Positions 17,820-27,112 of a stretch of 42,803 nucleotides of DNA are shown here, one piece after another. Source of the stretch: Candidatus Nanopelagicales bacterium (GTDB lineage: Bacteria; Actinomycetota; Actinomycetes; S36-B12; CAIYMF01); NCBI GenBank assembly GCA_025456065.1, contig JALOLH010000038.1, positions 1-42,803 of the forward strand, read 5' to 3'. The translations under genes and the position numbers were made by a program. Position 1 is the stretch's first letter. Each line of letters begins with the position of its first letter. The notes beneath the pieces are model-generated. The model worked only from the letters and a program-made list of their open reading frames with translations, did no database searches and was not told where the DNA came from.

Positions 17820-18483
17820 AGCGATCCATCCCCTCCTGCGCCCCCTCGGGGGGCTGGCCGCGGTGCGGCAGGAACCCGCCGCCCACGGTGTCGATGACCC
17901 GGTCGAGCAGGTGATCCCACTGGGCAGGGTCCGGGTCGGCACTGGCCGGGGCAGCGGCCACCCAGTGCTCCGCGACCACGCCGATGCCGTGCGTGAGCAG
18001 GCTGGCCAGCAGCGCCACGTCCAGCGGGTCGGCCAGCGGGTGCTGCGCGCTGAGTCGTTGGGTGAGCTCAGCGGCCACCGCCGCCAGCGCCCGCTGGGCG
18101 AACGCCTGGGCACGTCGGTCGTCGGCCCCGCAGCCGCGCAGGGCGCGATCGACCTGCAGGATCCGGTTCGGGAGGTCGGGGGCTCGCAGGGCACCGGCAA
18201 CGGCGTCGAACAGCGCCACGCGGCTGGCGTCCGCCCCGGCGGTCGGCTCCGTGGCGCCCACCTGCTCGGCGACGCCGCTGAGCATCTGCACGCAGACGCC
18301 CAGCAGCACCTCGTCCAGGGAGGGGAAGTGGTTGAACACCGTGCGCCGCGACACCCCTGCGCGGCGGGCCAGCTCGTCGGCGCTGAACCGCGCCCCCTCC
18401 CCTTCGTCGATGAGCGCAACAGCGGCGTCGAGGATCGCCTGACGGTGCCGGACCTTGAGCGCGGTCCGCCCGTCCTCGACCAT
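17812..18483 (-). CDS. TetR/AcrR-family transcriptional regulator
   Basis: A 223-residue repressor. The N-terminal helix-turn-helix is clear: RQAILDAAVALIDEGEGARFSADELARRAGVSRRTVFNHFPSLDEVL at about residues 14-60, followed by a helical ligand-binding domain. Its stop codon overlaps the start of the MMPL exporter gene, the usual layout of a local repressor controlling its own operon. A perfect 13-bp palindrome sits between the -35 and -10 boxes of its predicted promoter, just upstream of the ATG. The ligand is probably a substrate of the exporter but is unknown. Confidence 0.92.
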   Translation of the reverse strand: MVEDGRTALKVRHRQAILDAAVALIDEGEGARFSADELARRAGVSRRTVFNHFPSLDEVLLGVCVQMLSGVAEQVGATEPTAGADASRVALFDAVAGALRAPDLPNRILQVDRALRGCGADDRRAQAFAQRALAAVAAELTQRLSAQHPLADPLDVALLASLLTHGIGVVAEHWVAAAPASADPDPAQWDHLLDRVIDTVGGGFLPHRGQPPEGAQEGMDRCG

Positions 18484-18489
18484 GCTCGC

Positions 18490-18517
18490 ACCCTATCCAA
18501 AGGTGCACTCAGTGCAA
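18490..18517 (-). promoter_or_regulatory. tetR-mmpL promoter, probably leaderless
   Basis: On the - strand, -35 TTGCAC (18512-18517), 16-base spacer, -10 TAGGGT (18490-18495), then only six bases to the ATG at 18483. Transcription would begin at or next to the start codon, giving a leaderless mRNA, which is common in actinobacteria. Confidence 0.6.
18504..18516. promoter_or_regulatory. TetR operator palindrome
   Basis: TGCACT C AGTGCA, a perfect 13-bp palindrome overlapping the -35 box and spacer of the tetR promoter. Binding here would block RNA polymerase, giving autorepression and control of the MMPL gene. Confidence 0.65.
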
Positions 18518-18787
18518 GAAGGAGCCCTCGGGCCAGCGACTCCTCAGCAGCCGGGCAGGTCGATCCTGGGCACAGCGGCCACCGCGGCAGGCCGGTTCGA
18601 GTCGGCGTGGACGATCACTCGAAGGGCCAGGGTGCCGCCGCCTCGACGTCCGCGGCCGCCCGATCACCAGGCCACCCGACGATCACGCTGCTGGACCCGA
18701 CTCCGGCAAGGTCGACGGGCAGAACGCCGGGCCACTCGTGGGCTCAACACCAGCCAACGGAGCCTCGCTCCGGACCATCGCGGGGCG
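18518..18787. other. Gene-free stretch between tetR promoter and small membrane protein
   Basis: About 270 bp without a supported gene. The only feature I see is the hairpin at 18758-18772. Confidence 0.5.
18758..18772 (-). terminator. Hairpin after the small membrane protein gene
   Basis: CGGAGC CTC GCTCCG, a perfect 6-bp stem with a 3-base loop beginning 15 bases after the stop at 18788. On the - strand it is followed by T/G-rich bases, so a weak terminator is plausible. Confidence 0.4.
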
Positions 18788-19039
18788 TCAGGGCCCGAGC
18801 AACGCGCGCAGCGCCACCATCGGTAACGCGAAGACCCCTCCGATGCACAGCACCATGCCAAGACCCGGCAAGGGGCCCACGAACAGCAGGAGCACCCCGA
18901 TCGCAAGCACCGCGACGGGGAAGAGCAGCGCGCGCCACCGCCGCCCGGACCCGCCCCTGCGGAAGTCCCCGAGCACCGCGTGCCCGACATCGCCCTGCAA
19001 CTGCCGGTGCCGCAACTCGTCGTTGTAGTAGCCGCCCAT
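18788..19039 (-). CDS. Small two-helix membrane protein, function unknown
   Basis: An 83-residue protein starting MGGYYNDELRHRQLQGDVGH, with a charged, Gly/Arg-rich cytoplasmic part (to about residue 38) and two adjacent hydrophobic segments, ALLFPVAVLAIGVLLLFVG and GMVLCIGGVFALPMVAL, separated by the turn PLPGL. The ATG at 19039 has a strong ribosome binding site (GAGGAGG ending about five bases upstream). The frame extends further upstream, but that part has no ribosome binding site and looks non-coding. It resembles small integral membrane proteins found singly in actinobacteria; I do not recognise a named family. Confidence 0.65.
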   Translation of the reverse strand: MGGYYNDELRHRQLQGDVGHAVLGDFRRGGSGRRWRALLFPVAVLAIGVLLLFVGPLPGLGMVLCIGGVFALPMVALRALLGP

Positions 19040-19301
19040 CAGACCTCCTCGTGACCCTGGTTCCGCGGCTCCGTCGAAACCCGGCGCGCCGGACGATCCA
19101 CACCTGGCAAGGTCAGGCTTCCCTCGGTTCCCGGCAGCGTCAAGAGCCTCGATCAGGCCGTGCCTGAGCCGCCAGGTCCTCGGCCTCGGGGTGGGACGGC
19201 GGCCGGGAGCTGTGGCTGAGCTCGAGGGGGCGCGCATCCGCGGAGGCAACGGGAGGGAACGAGCTGGCCACGCTGAGCACGGACGAGACCGCCGTGGTGA
19301 C

Positions 19302-20978
19302 CTACGTCGGGAACCTTGGGGTGACCCACCCGCCTGACCGGATCTGGTCCACGACGGTGCTGGGGAAGTGCGTCTGGCACGGGATGTCCTGCTCGTTGTC
19401 GTCGATCAGCGAGCTGGTCTGCCCGTGGACGTACCAGTAGGCGACGGTGGCGAAGCAGCGCTGAGCCGGGGTCAGGCCCGCTTCCCAGCGGTCGAACGTG
19501 CCGCCGGGCTCGAGCAGTTCGGCGCAGGTGAGTCCGGCGGGCAGTCCGGCCCCGTAGGGGTGCAGCACCGGGAATCGATTGCCGCTCTCGGCGATGCTGA
19601 CCGTGCCCAGGTCGTCAAGGACCAGCACCGTGACGACGGGGACCTCGCCCCCCAGTTCGGGATGCGGTGGTCCCGAACACGCGATGACGGTGCCAGGAAC
19701 CACCGCGGACTGCGGGTCCAGCGCTGCCGGGGGCCCACTCGACCTGGCCTGGACGCAGTCCCACCTGCCCGGGTCGGCCGGGACCGAGCCCCAGACCTCC
19801 GCGTAGCCGGGCCATTCCTGCTCCAGCCGGGAAGCCAGGTCCCCGACCGTGAGGGCAGCGGTCTCGCCCGGCGACGACGGGCTGGCGGCCGGGGCGCTGG
19901 CCTCGGTTGGCGTGGAGGAGGCCTCGGTCGGCCCGGAGGACGCGTCCGTCGACGTGGGGGTGGGCCCACATCCGGCCAGCACCCCAGCCAGCACCCCAAC
20001 CAGCAGCACGGCCGCTCGACCCTGATGGCTCACCGCGCCCGGGACGGGGCCAGCCGACGCTCGAGGGCAACGCCGGGCCTGGTCGAGATCCCGGCGAGCC
20101 GCCCAGGGCAGGGCAGCAGCCAACGCGGTCACCGCGGCGCCGGCCAACACCGGCAGCCACTCGCCCAGCGGTGGGGCCGCCATGTGGTTCGCCCAGGACC
20201 ACATCAGCAGGAGCATCCCGCACAACCCGCTTGCCGCACCTCCGGACAGCAGGCTCACACGCGACAGCCAGGTGCGGATCAGGGCAGATCCTCGGCTGTC
20301 CAGGAGCCAGCCCACCGCCGCGGTGGCAGCCAGGATCAAGCCGACGGTGGCCATTCCCCCGCCGATGGCCAACAGCTGCCCGCGCGTCGGGCTCCCCGCC
20401 TGGGCATCCGACGAGCCGGTCACCGCCGTCGCGAGCATCGCCCACGGCCACACACACCCCACGACCGCCCCGAGCGCGGCGGCAACGACCGGCGTGAACC
20501 GGCCCGTCCGGCCCGGCGTCACGACCAACACCGCGACAGCGACCAGAGCCATCGCCACACCGGCCGCCGCCCACCAGGTGACCAGCAACGTCGACATGAG
20601 CTGCGGGTCATCGAAGCCGGTCAGGGACACGCGCACCGCCGTCGCCACAGGCAGGATCACGCCGAACGCCAGGACTGCGCCCAGCGCCATCCCCACCACG
20701 CGCACCACGGACTCGACCAGGCCCCGAGCCCGCGGCGCCATGGCCAGCACCAGGGCCAGTCCGAACCAACCCAGGAGCAGCACGTGCGCCCCGAATCCCC
20801 ACCATCCAGGCACCGTGGCGAACGCGATGCTCCCCGCATAGGGGTCCGTCCCCGGTGAACCGGGCGGATCGACGCCCACCGGGATCGTGTTGGTCGCCCA
20901 CACCAGGCCCGACGCCAGCAGCCCGGCCGTCACGACCCGCCGCGACAGCCGGAAGGGATCCTCATGCCGCGCAACCAC
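19302..20978 (-). CDS. Multi-spanning membrane protein fused to a lipoprotein-like extracellular domain
   Basis: I do not recognise a named family. The 558-residue frame starts with GTG and has a membrane half (residues about 10-305) with seven or eight hydrophobic segments, e.g. FGAHVLLLGWFGLALVLAM and VVAAALGAVVGCVWPWAML. After a short Arg-rich linker comes VSHQGRAAVLLVGVLAGVLAGC (residues 316-337), which looks exactly like a lipoprotein signal peptide with lipobox LAGC. A Thr/Ser/Pro-rich linker and an extracellular domain with four cysteines (WDCVQ, VIACSG, LTCAE, QRCF) and DIPCQTHFP follow. There is no stop between the halves. Either it is a genuine fusion, with the middle segment as another helix, or a separate lipoprotein is translated from the internal GTG at 20033, or a stop codon has been lost. 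Confidence 0.7.
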   Translation of the reverse strand: MVARHEDPFRLSRRVVTAGLLASGLVWATNTIPVGVDPPGSPGTDPYAGSIAFATVPGWWGFGAHVLLLGWFGLALVLAMAPRARGLVESVVRVVGMALGAVLAFGVILPVATAVRVSLTGFDDPQLMSTLLVTWWAAAGVAMALVAVAVLVVTPGRTGRFTPVVAAALGAVVGCVWPWAMLATAVTGSSDAQAGSPTRGQLLAIGGGMATVGLILAATAAVGWLLDSRGSALIRTWLSRVSLLSGGAASGLCGMLLLMWSWANHMAAPPLGEWLPVLAGAAVTALAAALPWAARRDLDQARRCPRASAGPVPGAVSHQGRAAVLLVGVLAGVLAGCGPTPTSTDASSGPTEASSTPTEASAPAASPSSPGETAALTVGDLASRLEQEWPGYAEVWGSVPADPGRWDCVQARSSGPPAALDPQSAVVPGTVIACSGPPHPELGGEVPVVTVLVLDDLGTVSIAESGNRFPVLHPYGAGLPAGLTCAELLEPGGTFDRWEAGLTPAQRCFATVAYWYVHGQTSSLIDDNEQDIPCQTHFPSTVVDQIRSGGWVTPRFPT

Positions 20979-21324
20979 GAGTCAGCACCCCCTGACTGCA
21001 CTGGGGGAACACCCTCCATTTCAGGCTATGCCGCCCACCCACGAGGCACCAGGGTCCGAGGTCGGACTGGCCGCTGACAGGGTCGAGGAGGCGTGGCGCT
21101 GCCGGTGGTCGCTGACCACGGCCGCCGCCGCGCTGGCCGACGCCTGCCGAGCGGTGACCGAGCACCGCGAGGGGGTCCGGTCACGGGGTGGACGCCGCGC
21201 CGCAGTGGTGTCCCAGCTGAGCGAGCCCCCACGAGCCCCCGCTCCTCGGCCCGCAGCCGGACTCCGGACCGGGAACCCGGGCCAGCCCCCGCACGGCTCG
21301 TCTCGGGCCGTCAGGTGACCCAGG
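20979..21324. other. Gap between the membrane fusion gene and pta
   Basis: 346 bp. It contains one possible small + strand gene (21028-21318, listed) and an inverted repeat at the pta end (21314-21329). No clear promoter was found for the - strand gene starting at 20978. Confidence 0.4.
21028..21318 (+). CDS. Possible small hypothetical protein
   Basis: A 96-residue frame starting MPPTHEAPGSEVGLAADRVEEAWR. Its first 60 codons have strong G/C third positions and a plausible amphipathic helix (SLTTAAAALADACRAVTEH). The last third is Pro/Arg-rich. No convincing ribosome binding site and no recognised family. It would diverge from the gene at 20978 and converge on pta. This could be chance in a GC-rich gap. 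Confidence 0.25.
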   Translation: MPPTHEAPGSEVGLAADRVEEAWRCRWSLTTAAAALADACRAVTEHREGVRSRGGRRAAVVSQLSEPPRAPAPRPAAGLRTGNPGQPPHGSSRAVR

Positions 21325-21329
21325 TCACC
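21314..21329. promoter_or_regulatory. Inverted repeat GGTGACC-CA-GGTCACC at the pta 3' end
   Basis: Perfect 7-bp arms with a 2-base spacer, overlapping the pta stop codon. The same half-site GTGACC recurs in the palindrome upstream of pta (23565-23577). Confidence 0.4.
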
Positions 21330-23409
21330 GCTGCAGGGGCGCGAGTCGCTGGGCCTGGATGGCGGTGATCGCGACCGTGTTCACGATGTCACGCACGGTG
21401 GATCCCCGGGACAGGTCGTTGATCGGCTTGCGCAGCCCCTGGAGCACCGGGCCGATGGCCACCGCGTTGGCTGCCCGTTGGACGGCCTTGTAGGTGTTGT
21501 TGCCCGTGTTGAGGTCCGGGAACACGAAGACGGTGGCGCGCCCGGCGACCTGCGACGTGGGGAGCTTGGCCTCGGCCACCGCGAGGTCGATCGCGGCGTC
21601 GTACTGGATCGGGCCCTCGACGAGCAGCTCCGGTGCACGCTCGTGGACCAGCGCGGTCGCCTTGCACACCTTCTCGACGTCGACGCCGAAGCTGGACGTG
21701 CCGGTCGCGTAGGACAGCATCGCGACCCGTGGTTCGATGCCGAACGAGGCGGCGGTCGTGGCCGAGGAGATCGCGATGTCGGCGAGCTGCTCGGCGGACG
21801 GGTCCGGATTGACCGCACAGTCCCCGTAGACCAGCACCTGGTCGGCCAGGCACATGAAGAACACCGACGACACGACGGACACGTCGGGCAGCGTCTTCAC
21901 CAGCTCCAGCGCGGGGCGCAGCGTGTGCGCCGTGGTGTGCGCAGCCCCCGACACCAAGCCGTCGACGAGCCCGAGCTCGACCATCAGGGTGCCGAAGTAG
22001 GTGAAGTCCGCCACCGTCGTGAGGGCCTCCTCGCGATCGACGCCCTTGTGCCGGCGGCGCTGGTAGTACTCCTCGGCGAACAGGTCCAGCAGCCCGCTCT
22101 CCTGGGGGCTGAGGAGCCGGGCGTCCGACACGTCGGCGCCCAGGCTCGCCGCTCGGGCGCTGATCGTGAACGGGGAGCCCAGGAGGGTCAGGTCGACGAC
22201 CCCGCGGCGCAGCAGGATGTCCGCCGCCCGGATCACGCGTTCGTTCTCACCCTCGGGCAGGACGATGTGCCGCCGGTCCTGGGTCGCCCGATCGACCAGC
22301 ATGTGCTCGAACATCAGCGGCGTCACCGCATCGGTGCGCGCGACCTCGAGGCGGTCGATGAGGGCCGCCGCGTCGACGTGGGTGTCGAAGAGGGTGAGCG
22401 CGGCAGCGACCTTGCGGGGGGAGTCGCGGGTGAGCCGGCCGCGGACGTTGGCCATGGCGGTCGAGGTCTCGTGGGTGCTCTGCGGCGTGGAGAGGATCGG
22501 CAGGGTGGCCCCGATGCCCCCGAGCAGCCGCAGGATCGGGTCAGGCAGCGCGAGACCCCCGCTGAGGACCACGCCCGACACCTGGGGGAAGCTGGTCGAG
22601 ACATGGGCGCTCACGACGCCCACGACGATCTCCGGCCGGTCGCCGGGTGTCACGACGATGGCTCCCTCGAAGAGCCGCTCGAGCACGTTGGGCAGGCTCA
22701 TGTCGGCGACCACGAGCCCGGTCACCTCACGGGCCTGCAGGGACGGGTCCCCGTGCACCATCGTCCCGCCGATCGCCTGCACCAGGTCGGCGACCGAGGG
22801 CGCGGCGAGCAGGGGTTGGTCGGCGATCGCGAAGGCCAGGACGCCGTTGCGGCGGATGGCCGCGAGATCCTCCTCCAGGCGGGCGGGGTCGACGCGGTTG
22901 GCGATCACCGCCGTCAGGGTGCCCTGGTTGGCGCGCAGCTCGGCGGCCGCCATGTCGCAGATGACGCCGAGGTCCGCTGGTTCGCGATCAGCCCCGTTGA
23001 GCACCAGCAGCACCGGGGTGCCGAGGTTCGCCGCGATCCGGGCGTTGTAGGAGAACTCGGTGGGAGTCCCCACGTCGGTGTAGTCGCTGCCCACCACGAT
23101 GACGGCGTCGCAGAGCGCGGCGACCCGGTGGTAGCGCTCGACGATCTGGTCCATCGCGGCTGCGGGATCTGCGTGCACGTCGTCGTAGGTGACGCCTGCG
23201 CACGATGCGGAGGACGGGACGACCGCTTCGTTCGGGGTGAGCAGGTCGAGCACGTAGTCGCGCACGCACCCGTCGCGGTCGGCTCGGACGATCGGCCGGA
23301 ACACGCCCACCCGGGAGACGACACGCGAGAGCCGCTCGAGCAGGCCCAGGGCCACCATCGACTTGCCCGTGAAGCCCTCGAGCGATGCCACGTACACGCT
23401 GCTGTCCAC
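21325..23409 (-). CDS. pta: Phosphate acetyltransferase, long three-domain form
   Basis: Interconverts acetyl-CoA and acetyl phosphate, linking acetate and central metabolism. The 694-residue protein is the long form: an N-terminal P-loop-like domain (VYVASLEGFTGKSMVALGLLERL), a DRTGG domain (about residues 220-330) and the C-terminal catalytic domain from about residue 370, with VLPEGENERVIRAADILLRRGV, YFGTLMVELGLVDGLVSGAAHTTA and LLVEGPIQYDAAID. GTG 23409 was chosen because it starts VDSSVYVASLEG with a GGGAG ribosome binding site seven bases upstream and gives the usual length. The frame upstream is low complexity. No acetate kinase gene adjoins it within the window. Confidence 0.93.
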   Translation of the reverse strand: MDSSVYVASLEGFTGKSMVALGLLERLSRVVSRVGVFRPIVRADRDGCVRDYVLDLLTPNEAVVPSSASCAGVTYDDVHADPAAAMDQIVERYHRVAALCDAVIVVGSDYTDVGTPTEFSYNARIAANLGTPVLLVLNGADREPADLGVICDMAAAELRANQGTLTAVIANRVDPARLEEDLAAIRRNGVLAFAIADQPLLAAPSVADLVQAIGGTMVHGDPSLQAREVTGLVVADMSLPNVLERLFEGAIVVTPGDRPEIVVGVVSAHVSTSFPQVSGVVLSGGLALPDPILRLLGGIGATLPILSTPQSTHETSTAMANVRGRLTRDSPRKVAAALTLFDTHVDAAALIDRLEVARTDAVTPLMFEHMLVDRATQDRRHIVLPEGENERVIRAADILLRRGVVDLTLLGSPFTISARAASLGADVSDARLLSPQESGLLDLFAEEYYQRRRHKGVDREEALTTVADFTYFGTLMVELGLVDGLVSGAAHTTAHTLRPALELVKTLPDVSVVSSVFFMCLADQVLVYGDCAVNPDPSAEQLADIAISSATTAASFGIEPRVAMLSYATGTSSFGVDVEKVCKATALVHERAPELLVEGPIQYDAAIDLAVAEAKLPTSQVAGRATVFVFPDLNTGNNTYKAVQRAANAVAIGPVLQGLRKPINDLSRGSTVRDIVNTVAITAIQAQRLAPLQR

Positions 23410-23564
23410 GACCGTCTCCCGCGCCCGCCACCCTGCAGTCCACTGTGGTGCGCCGCGGAACCTGGCAGACAGGGCCGAGAGTCCCGATGGGAGGGGCATT
23501 GTGGCCGACCTCGCGCCGACGGGCTGGCCCCCGCCGCTGCCACGTCCGGCACCGACGTCGGCCA

Positions 23565-23577
23565 GTGACCCGGTCAC
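23565..23577. promoter_or_regulatory. GTGACC-C-GGTCAC palindrome upstream of pta
   Basis: Perfect 13-bp palindrome 156 bp upstream of the pta start, in the gap to rlmN. Candidate operator, with the same half-site as the inverted repeat at the other end of pta. Confidence 0.4.
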
Positions 23578-23628
23578 ACGACCCCTCGACGTCATGGCCG
23601 GTGCCGGGGCGCAGCGCGCCTGCGGGCC

Positions 23629-24765
23629 TCAGTCCGCGACGGCGGCCGCCAGCTGCCCGCACGCCCCGTCGATCTCCCGACCGCGCGTGTCCCGGATGGT
23701 GGTCGGGATCCCGCGCGCCTGCAGGGCCGCGACGAACGCCCGCTCGACCGCGGGATCGCTGGCGGTCCACTGCGACCCCGGCGTGGGGTTCAGCGGGATC
23801 GGGTTCACGTGCACCCACCCCCGGCCGCGCGCGTTGCACAGCTTGCCGAGCAGGTCGGCGCGCCAGGCCTGGTCGTTGATGTCGCGGATGAGCGCGTACT
23901 CGATCGAGACCCGCCGACCGGTCGCCTGCGAGTAGGCGAACGCCGCGTCGAGGGCCTCCCCCACCTTCCAGCGGGTGTTGATCGGCACCAGCGTGTCGCG
24001 CAGCTCGTCGTCCGGCGCGTGCAGGCTCAGCGCGAGGGTCACCGGCAGCCCCTCCCCCGACAGGCGCCCGATCGCCGGCACCAGGCCGACCGTCGAGACC
24101 GTCACCCCCCGGGCGGACATGCCCAGCCCCTCCGGCGTCGGGTCGACGAGCCGGCGCACGGCCCCGACGACCGCGGCGTAGTTGGCCAGGGGTTCGCCCA
24201 TGCCCATGAACACCACGTTCGTGACCCGACCGGTCCCGCCGGCGATCTCCCCACGGGCCAGCGACCGCGCCCCGGCCAGGACCTGCTCCACGATCTCCGC
24301 GGCCGACATGTTCCTGGTCAGGCCGGCCTGGCCGGTCGCGCAGAACGGGCAGTTCATCCCGCAGCCGGCCTGGGAGGAGACGCACATCGTGACCCGCTCG
24401 CGGCTGGTGCCGGTGGCCGGGTACCGCATGAGGACCGACTCCACCATCGCGCCGTCGTGCAGCCGCCACACCGACTTCACGGTCATGCCCCCGTCGCACG
24501 TGACGTCGCGCACGCGCTGCAACAGCGGCGGGCACAGGCTCGCGGCCAGCGGCTCGCGCAGGGCTGCAGGGATGTCGGTCCAACCGGCCGGGTCGTCCAC
24601 CAGGCGGGCGAACCAGTGGTTGCTGAGCTGGTCGGCGCGGAACCGGGGCAGCCCGGCCGCCACGACCGCCTCGCGGCGCTCCGCCAGCGCCATGTCCGCC
24701 AGGTGGCGGGGCGGCTTGCCGCGCCGCGGTGCCTCGAGGACGAGCAGGCCGGGGGGCTGGGCCAT
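23629..24765 (-). CDS. rlmN: Dual-specificity 23S rRNA (A2503-C2) / tRNA (A37-C2) methyltransferase
   Basis: A radical-SAM methyltransferase that methylates A2503 of 23S rRNA and A37 of some tRNAs. The 378-residue protein carries the cluster motif CGMNCPFC within [21 protein letters not shown], the [11 protein letters not shown] motif, [34 protein letters not shown] and the C-terminal catalytic Cys369 in [10 protein letters not shown]. The ATG lies one base after the stop of cdsA, so it is the last gene of the rpsB-tsf-pyrH-frr-cdsA run. dxr, which often follows in other actinobacteria, is not present; pta comes next. Confidence 0.95.
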   Translation of the reverse strand: MAQPPGLLVLEAPRRGKPPRHLADMALAERREAVVAAGLPRFRADQLSNHWFARLVDDPAGWTDIPAALREPLAASLCPPLLQRVRDVTCDGGMTVKSVWRLHDGAMVESVLMRYPATGTSRERVTMCVSSQAGCGMNCPFCATGQAGLTRNMSAAEIVEQVLAGARSLARGEIAGGTGRVTNVVFMGMGEPLANYAAVVGAVRRLVDPTPEGLGMSARGVTVSTVGLVPAIGRLSGEGLPVTLALSLHAPDDELRDTLVPINTRWKVGEALDAAFAYSQATGRRVSIEYALIRDINDQAWRADLLGKLCNARGRGWVHVNPIPLNPTPGSQWTASDPAVERAFVAALQARGIPTTIRDTRGREIDGACGQLAAAVAD

Positions 24766-24766
24766 G

Positions 24767-25699
24767 TCAGAACCCGATGGTCAGCGCGAACAGCGTGTAG
24801 GCGACGACCGTGTTCGGGATGATGCTGTCCAGCCGGTCCATGAGGCCGCCGTGCCCGGGCAGCAGGCTGGACATGTCCTTGATGCCCAGGTCGCGCTTGA
24901 TCGCCGACTCCACGAAGTCACCGAGCGTGGCGGTCACGGTCATGATCGCTCCGACGATCGCACCCATCCACCACGGGGCCTCGAGCAGCCACGCGAACAG
25001 CCATGCGCCCAGCGCCACCTGCAGGGCCAGCGAGCCCGCGAACCCCTCCCACGACTTCTTCGGGCTGATCCGCGGCGCCATCGGGTGCTTGCCGAACAGC
25101 ACGCCGGCGGCGTAGCCCCCGATGTCGCTGGCCACCGACAGCACGATGAACACGACCACGCGGTCCGCGCCGTCCGGGGAGGCTGCGATGAGCGCGGCGA
25201 ACCCACCCATGAGCGGGGCGTAGGCGAGCACGAAGGCGCTCGCGGTGGAGTCGCGCACGAAGTCGGCCACGCCGTAGCGCAGCAGCCGCCACACGATCGT
25301 GAACAGGAACAGCAGGCCGAAGCCCATCACGAGCAGGCGCGGGCCGTCCTCGGGGCCGCCGAAGAAGGCCACGACCGGCAGCAGCGCGGCCGCCAGCAGC
25401 AACGGGGTGCGGACCAGCGAGATGCCCTTGCTGTGCAGCGCGTCGGACAGCTCCTTGGTGCCGATCAGGATCGCGGCGAGGATCACCACGAGGAACAGCT
25501 CGATGCGGAAGTAGAGCGAGGCCAGGGCGATCGCCGCGAGGAGCACCCCGACGGCGAAGGCCGCCGGCAGGTTGCGGCCCGCCCGTGACGGGCTCGGCGT
25601 GCCCTCGGCCCCCGTGCCCGTCGGGGCTCCCTCGGCGGAGGCGGCGGCCGGCTCCCCGGCGGCGGCGCCCGCAGGCCCCTGCGACCCCGGCTGTGACAT
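24767..25699 (-). CDS. cdsA: Phosphatidate cytidylyltransferase
   Basis: Makes CDP-diacylglycerol from phosphatidic acid and CTP in the membrane. The 310-residue protein has a 40-residue Ala/Gly/Pro-rich N-terminal tail, about eight membrane helices and the CdsA signature near the C-terminus: [32 protein letters not shown] and the metal-binding [12 protein letters not shown]. Start ATG 25699 is 21 bp after frr. The N-terminal tail is not part of the conserved enzyme and is typical of high-GC actinobacteria. Confidence 0.95.
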   Translation of the reverse strand: MSQPGSQGPAGAAAGEPAAASAEGAPTGTGAEGTPSPSRAGRNLPAAFAVGVLLAAIALASLYFRIELFLVVILAAILIGTKELSDALHSKGISLVRTPLLLAAALLPVVAFFGGPEDGPRLLVMGFGLLFLFTIVWRLLRYGVADFVRDSTASAFVLAYAPLMGGFAALIAASPDGADRVVVFIVLSVASDIGGYAAGVLFGKHPMAPRISPKKSWEGFAGSLALQVALGAWLFAWLLEAPWWMGAIVGAIMTVTATLGDFVESAIKRDLGIKDMSSLLPGHGGLMDRLDSIIPNTVVAYTLFALTIGF

Positions 25700-25720
25700 C
25701 AGTCCCTCCTGGCGGGGTCG

Positions 25721-26278
25721 TCAGATCTCGAGCAGCTCGGATTCCTTGTGCTTGAGCAGGTCCTCCACCATCGCGACGTGCTTGGCGGTGAGGTCCTCCA
25801 GCGCCTTCTCCGCGCGGCGCACCTCGTCCTCGCCAGCGGCACCGTCCTTGATCAGCTTCTCGAGATGGTCCTTGGTGTGCCGGCGGATGTTGCGGATCGC
25901 GACCCGCGCCTCCTCCGCCTTGTGCTTGGCCATCTTGATGTACTCCTTGCGGCGCTCCTCGGTGAGCACCGGGAGCACCACGCGGATGATCTGCCCGTCG
26001 TCGACCGGGTTCACGCCGAGGTCGGAGTCACGGATGGCCTTCTCGATGGTGTGCATCGAGCCCTTGTCGAACGGCGAGATGAGGATCATCCGCGCCTCGG
26101 GCGTCTGGAACGAGGCCAGCTGGTTGATCGGCGTCGGCGCGCCGTAGTAGTCCACCAGGATCTTGTTGAACATCTGGGGGGTGGCGCGGCCGGTGCGGAT
26201 GGAGGCGAAGTCCTCCTTGGCGACCGCGACGGCCTTGTCCATCTTCTCCTCGGCCTCGAACATGGCCTCGTCGATCAT
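25721..26278 (-). CDS. frr: Ribosome recycling factor
   Basis: Splits post-termination ribosomes together with EF-G. The 185-residue protein has normal length and the full family pattern: [23 protein letters not shown], the [13 protein letters not shown] loop, [34 protein letters not shown] and [29 protein letters not shown], with coiled-coil helices at both ends. It lies 28 bp downstream of pyrH in the usual order. Confidence 0.97.
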   Translation of the reverse strand: MIDEAMFEAEEKMDKAVAVAKEDFASIRTGRATPQMFNKILVDYYGAPTPINQLASFQTPEARMILISPFDKGSMHTIEKAIRDSDLGVNPVDDGQIIRVVLPVLTEERRKEYIKMAKHKAEEARVAIRNIRRHTKDHLEKLIKDGAAGEDEVRRAEKALEDLTAKHVAMVEDLLKHKESELLEI

Positions 26279-26306
26279 CCGATGCTCCTCGCGGTTCTGG
26301 CCCGGG

Positions 26307-27083
26307 TCAGTCGACCGGTGCGATCAGGGTCCCGATTCTCTCACCCGCGACCGCCCTGGCGATGTTGCCGTGCACCAGCAGGTTGAAGACCACGATCGGC
26401 AGGTCGTTGTCGGCACAGAGGGAGATGGCGGTGGCGTCGGCGACCTTCAGGTTCCGGGCCAGCACCTCGGCGTAGTCGAGGTGCTCGAAGCGCCTCGCGT
26501 CGGGGTGGATGCGGGGGTCGGCGTCGTAGACGCCGTCGACGCCCTTGGCCATCAGCACCACCTGGGCGCCGACCTCCAGGGCCCGCTGCGCCGCGCAGGT
26601 GTCGGTGGAGAAGAACGGGACGCCGAGGCCGGCGCCGAAGATCACGACACGACCCTTCTCGAGGTGGCGGACCGCCCGGCGCGGGATGTAGGCCTCGGCC
26701 ACCTGGTTCATCGGGATGGCTGTCTGGACGCGGGTGTCGATGCCCTGCTTCTCGAGGAAGTCCTGCAGGGCCAGGCAGTTCATCACCGTGCCGAGCATGC
26801 CCATGTAGTCCGCGCGGGCCCGGTCCATGCCCCGCTCCTGCAGCTGCGCCCCGCGGAAGTAGTTGCCCCCGCCGATCACGACAGCCACCTGCGCGCCGTG
26901 GTGCACGACGCCGGCGACCTGGGTGGCGATGCTGAGCACGACGTCGGGATCGACCCCGAGGGCGCCGCCCCCTGCGAACGCCTCGCCCGACAGCTTCAGC
27001 AGGACTCGGTGCCATCCGTGCTCCGGCGCCTCCGGCCAACGCTCCAGGGTTCCTTCGAGGGTTGGCTGGTCCGGCAGCATCAC
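26307..27083 (-). CDS. pyrH: UMP kinase
   Basis: Phosphorylates UMP to UDP. The 258-residue protein has the amino-acid-kinase fold with [71 protein letters not shown] and [18 protein letters not shown] 27083 is followed at once by ATG 27080; either may start. The first about 22 residues are an unusual acidic/Pro-rich tail before the conserved core. A perfect 12-bp inverted repeat separates it from tsf, so pyrH may be partly uncoupled from rpsB-tsf transcription. Confidence 0.96.
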   Translation of the reverse strand: MMLPDQPTLEGTLERWPEAPEHGWHRVLLKLSGEAFAGGGALGVDPDVVLSIATQVAGVVHHGAQVAVVIGGGNYFRGAQLQERGMDRARADYMGMLGTVMNCLALQDFLEKQGIDTRVQTAIPMNQVAEAYIPRRAVRHLEKGRVVIFGAGLGVPFFSTDTCAAQRALEVGAQVVLMAKGVDGVYDADPRIHPDARRFEHLDYAEVLARNLKVADATAISLCADNDLPIVVFNLLVHGNIARAVAGERIGTLIAPVD

Positions 27084-27112
27084 GGGCAGCAGTCTGCACC
27101 ATCGCGACGCGC

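Noticed and set aside
18593-18602. GGTTCGAGTC, like a tRNA T-loop
   Set aside because: No acceptor stem, anticodon arm or D-arm can be placed around it.
15055-19167. An open frame of 1370 codons on the + strand
   Set aside because: It is antisense to the MMPL and TetR genes and has a His/Gln/Arg-rich composition. The short stretch near 15190-15370 looks more protein-like, but no stop or start isolates it as a gene.
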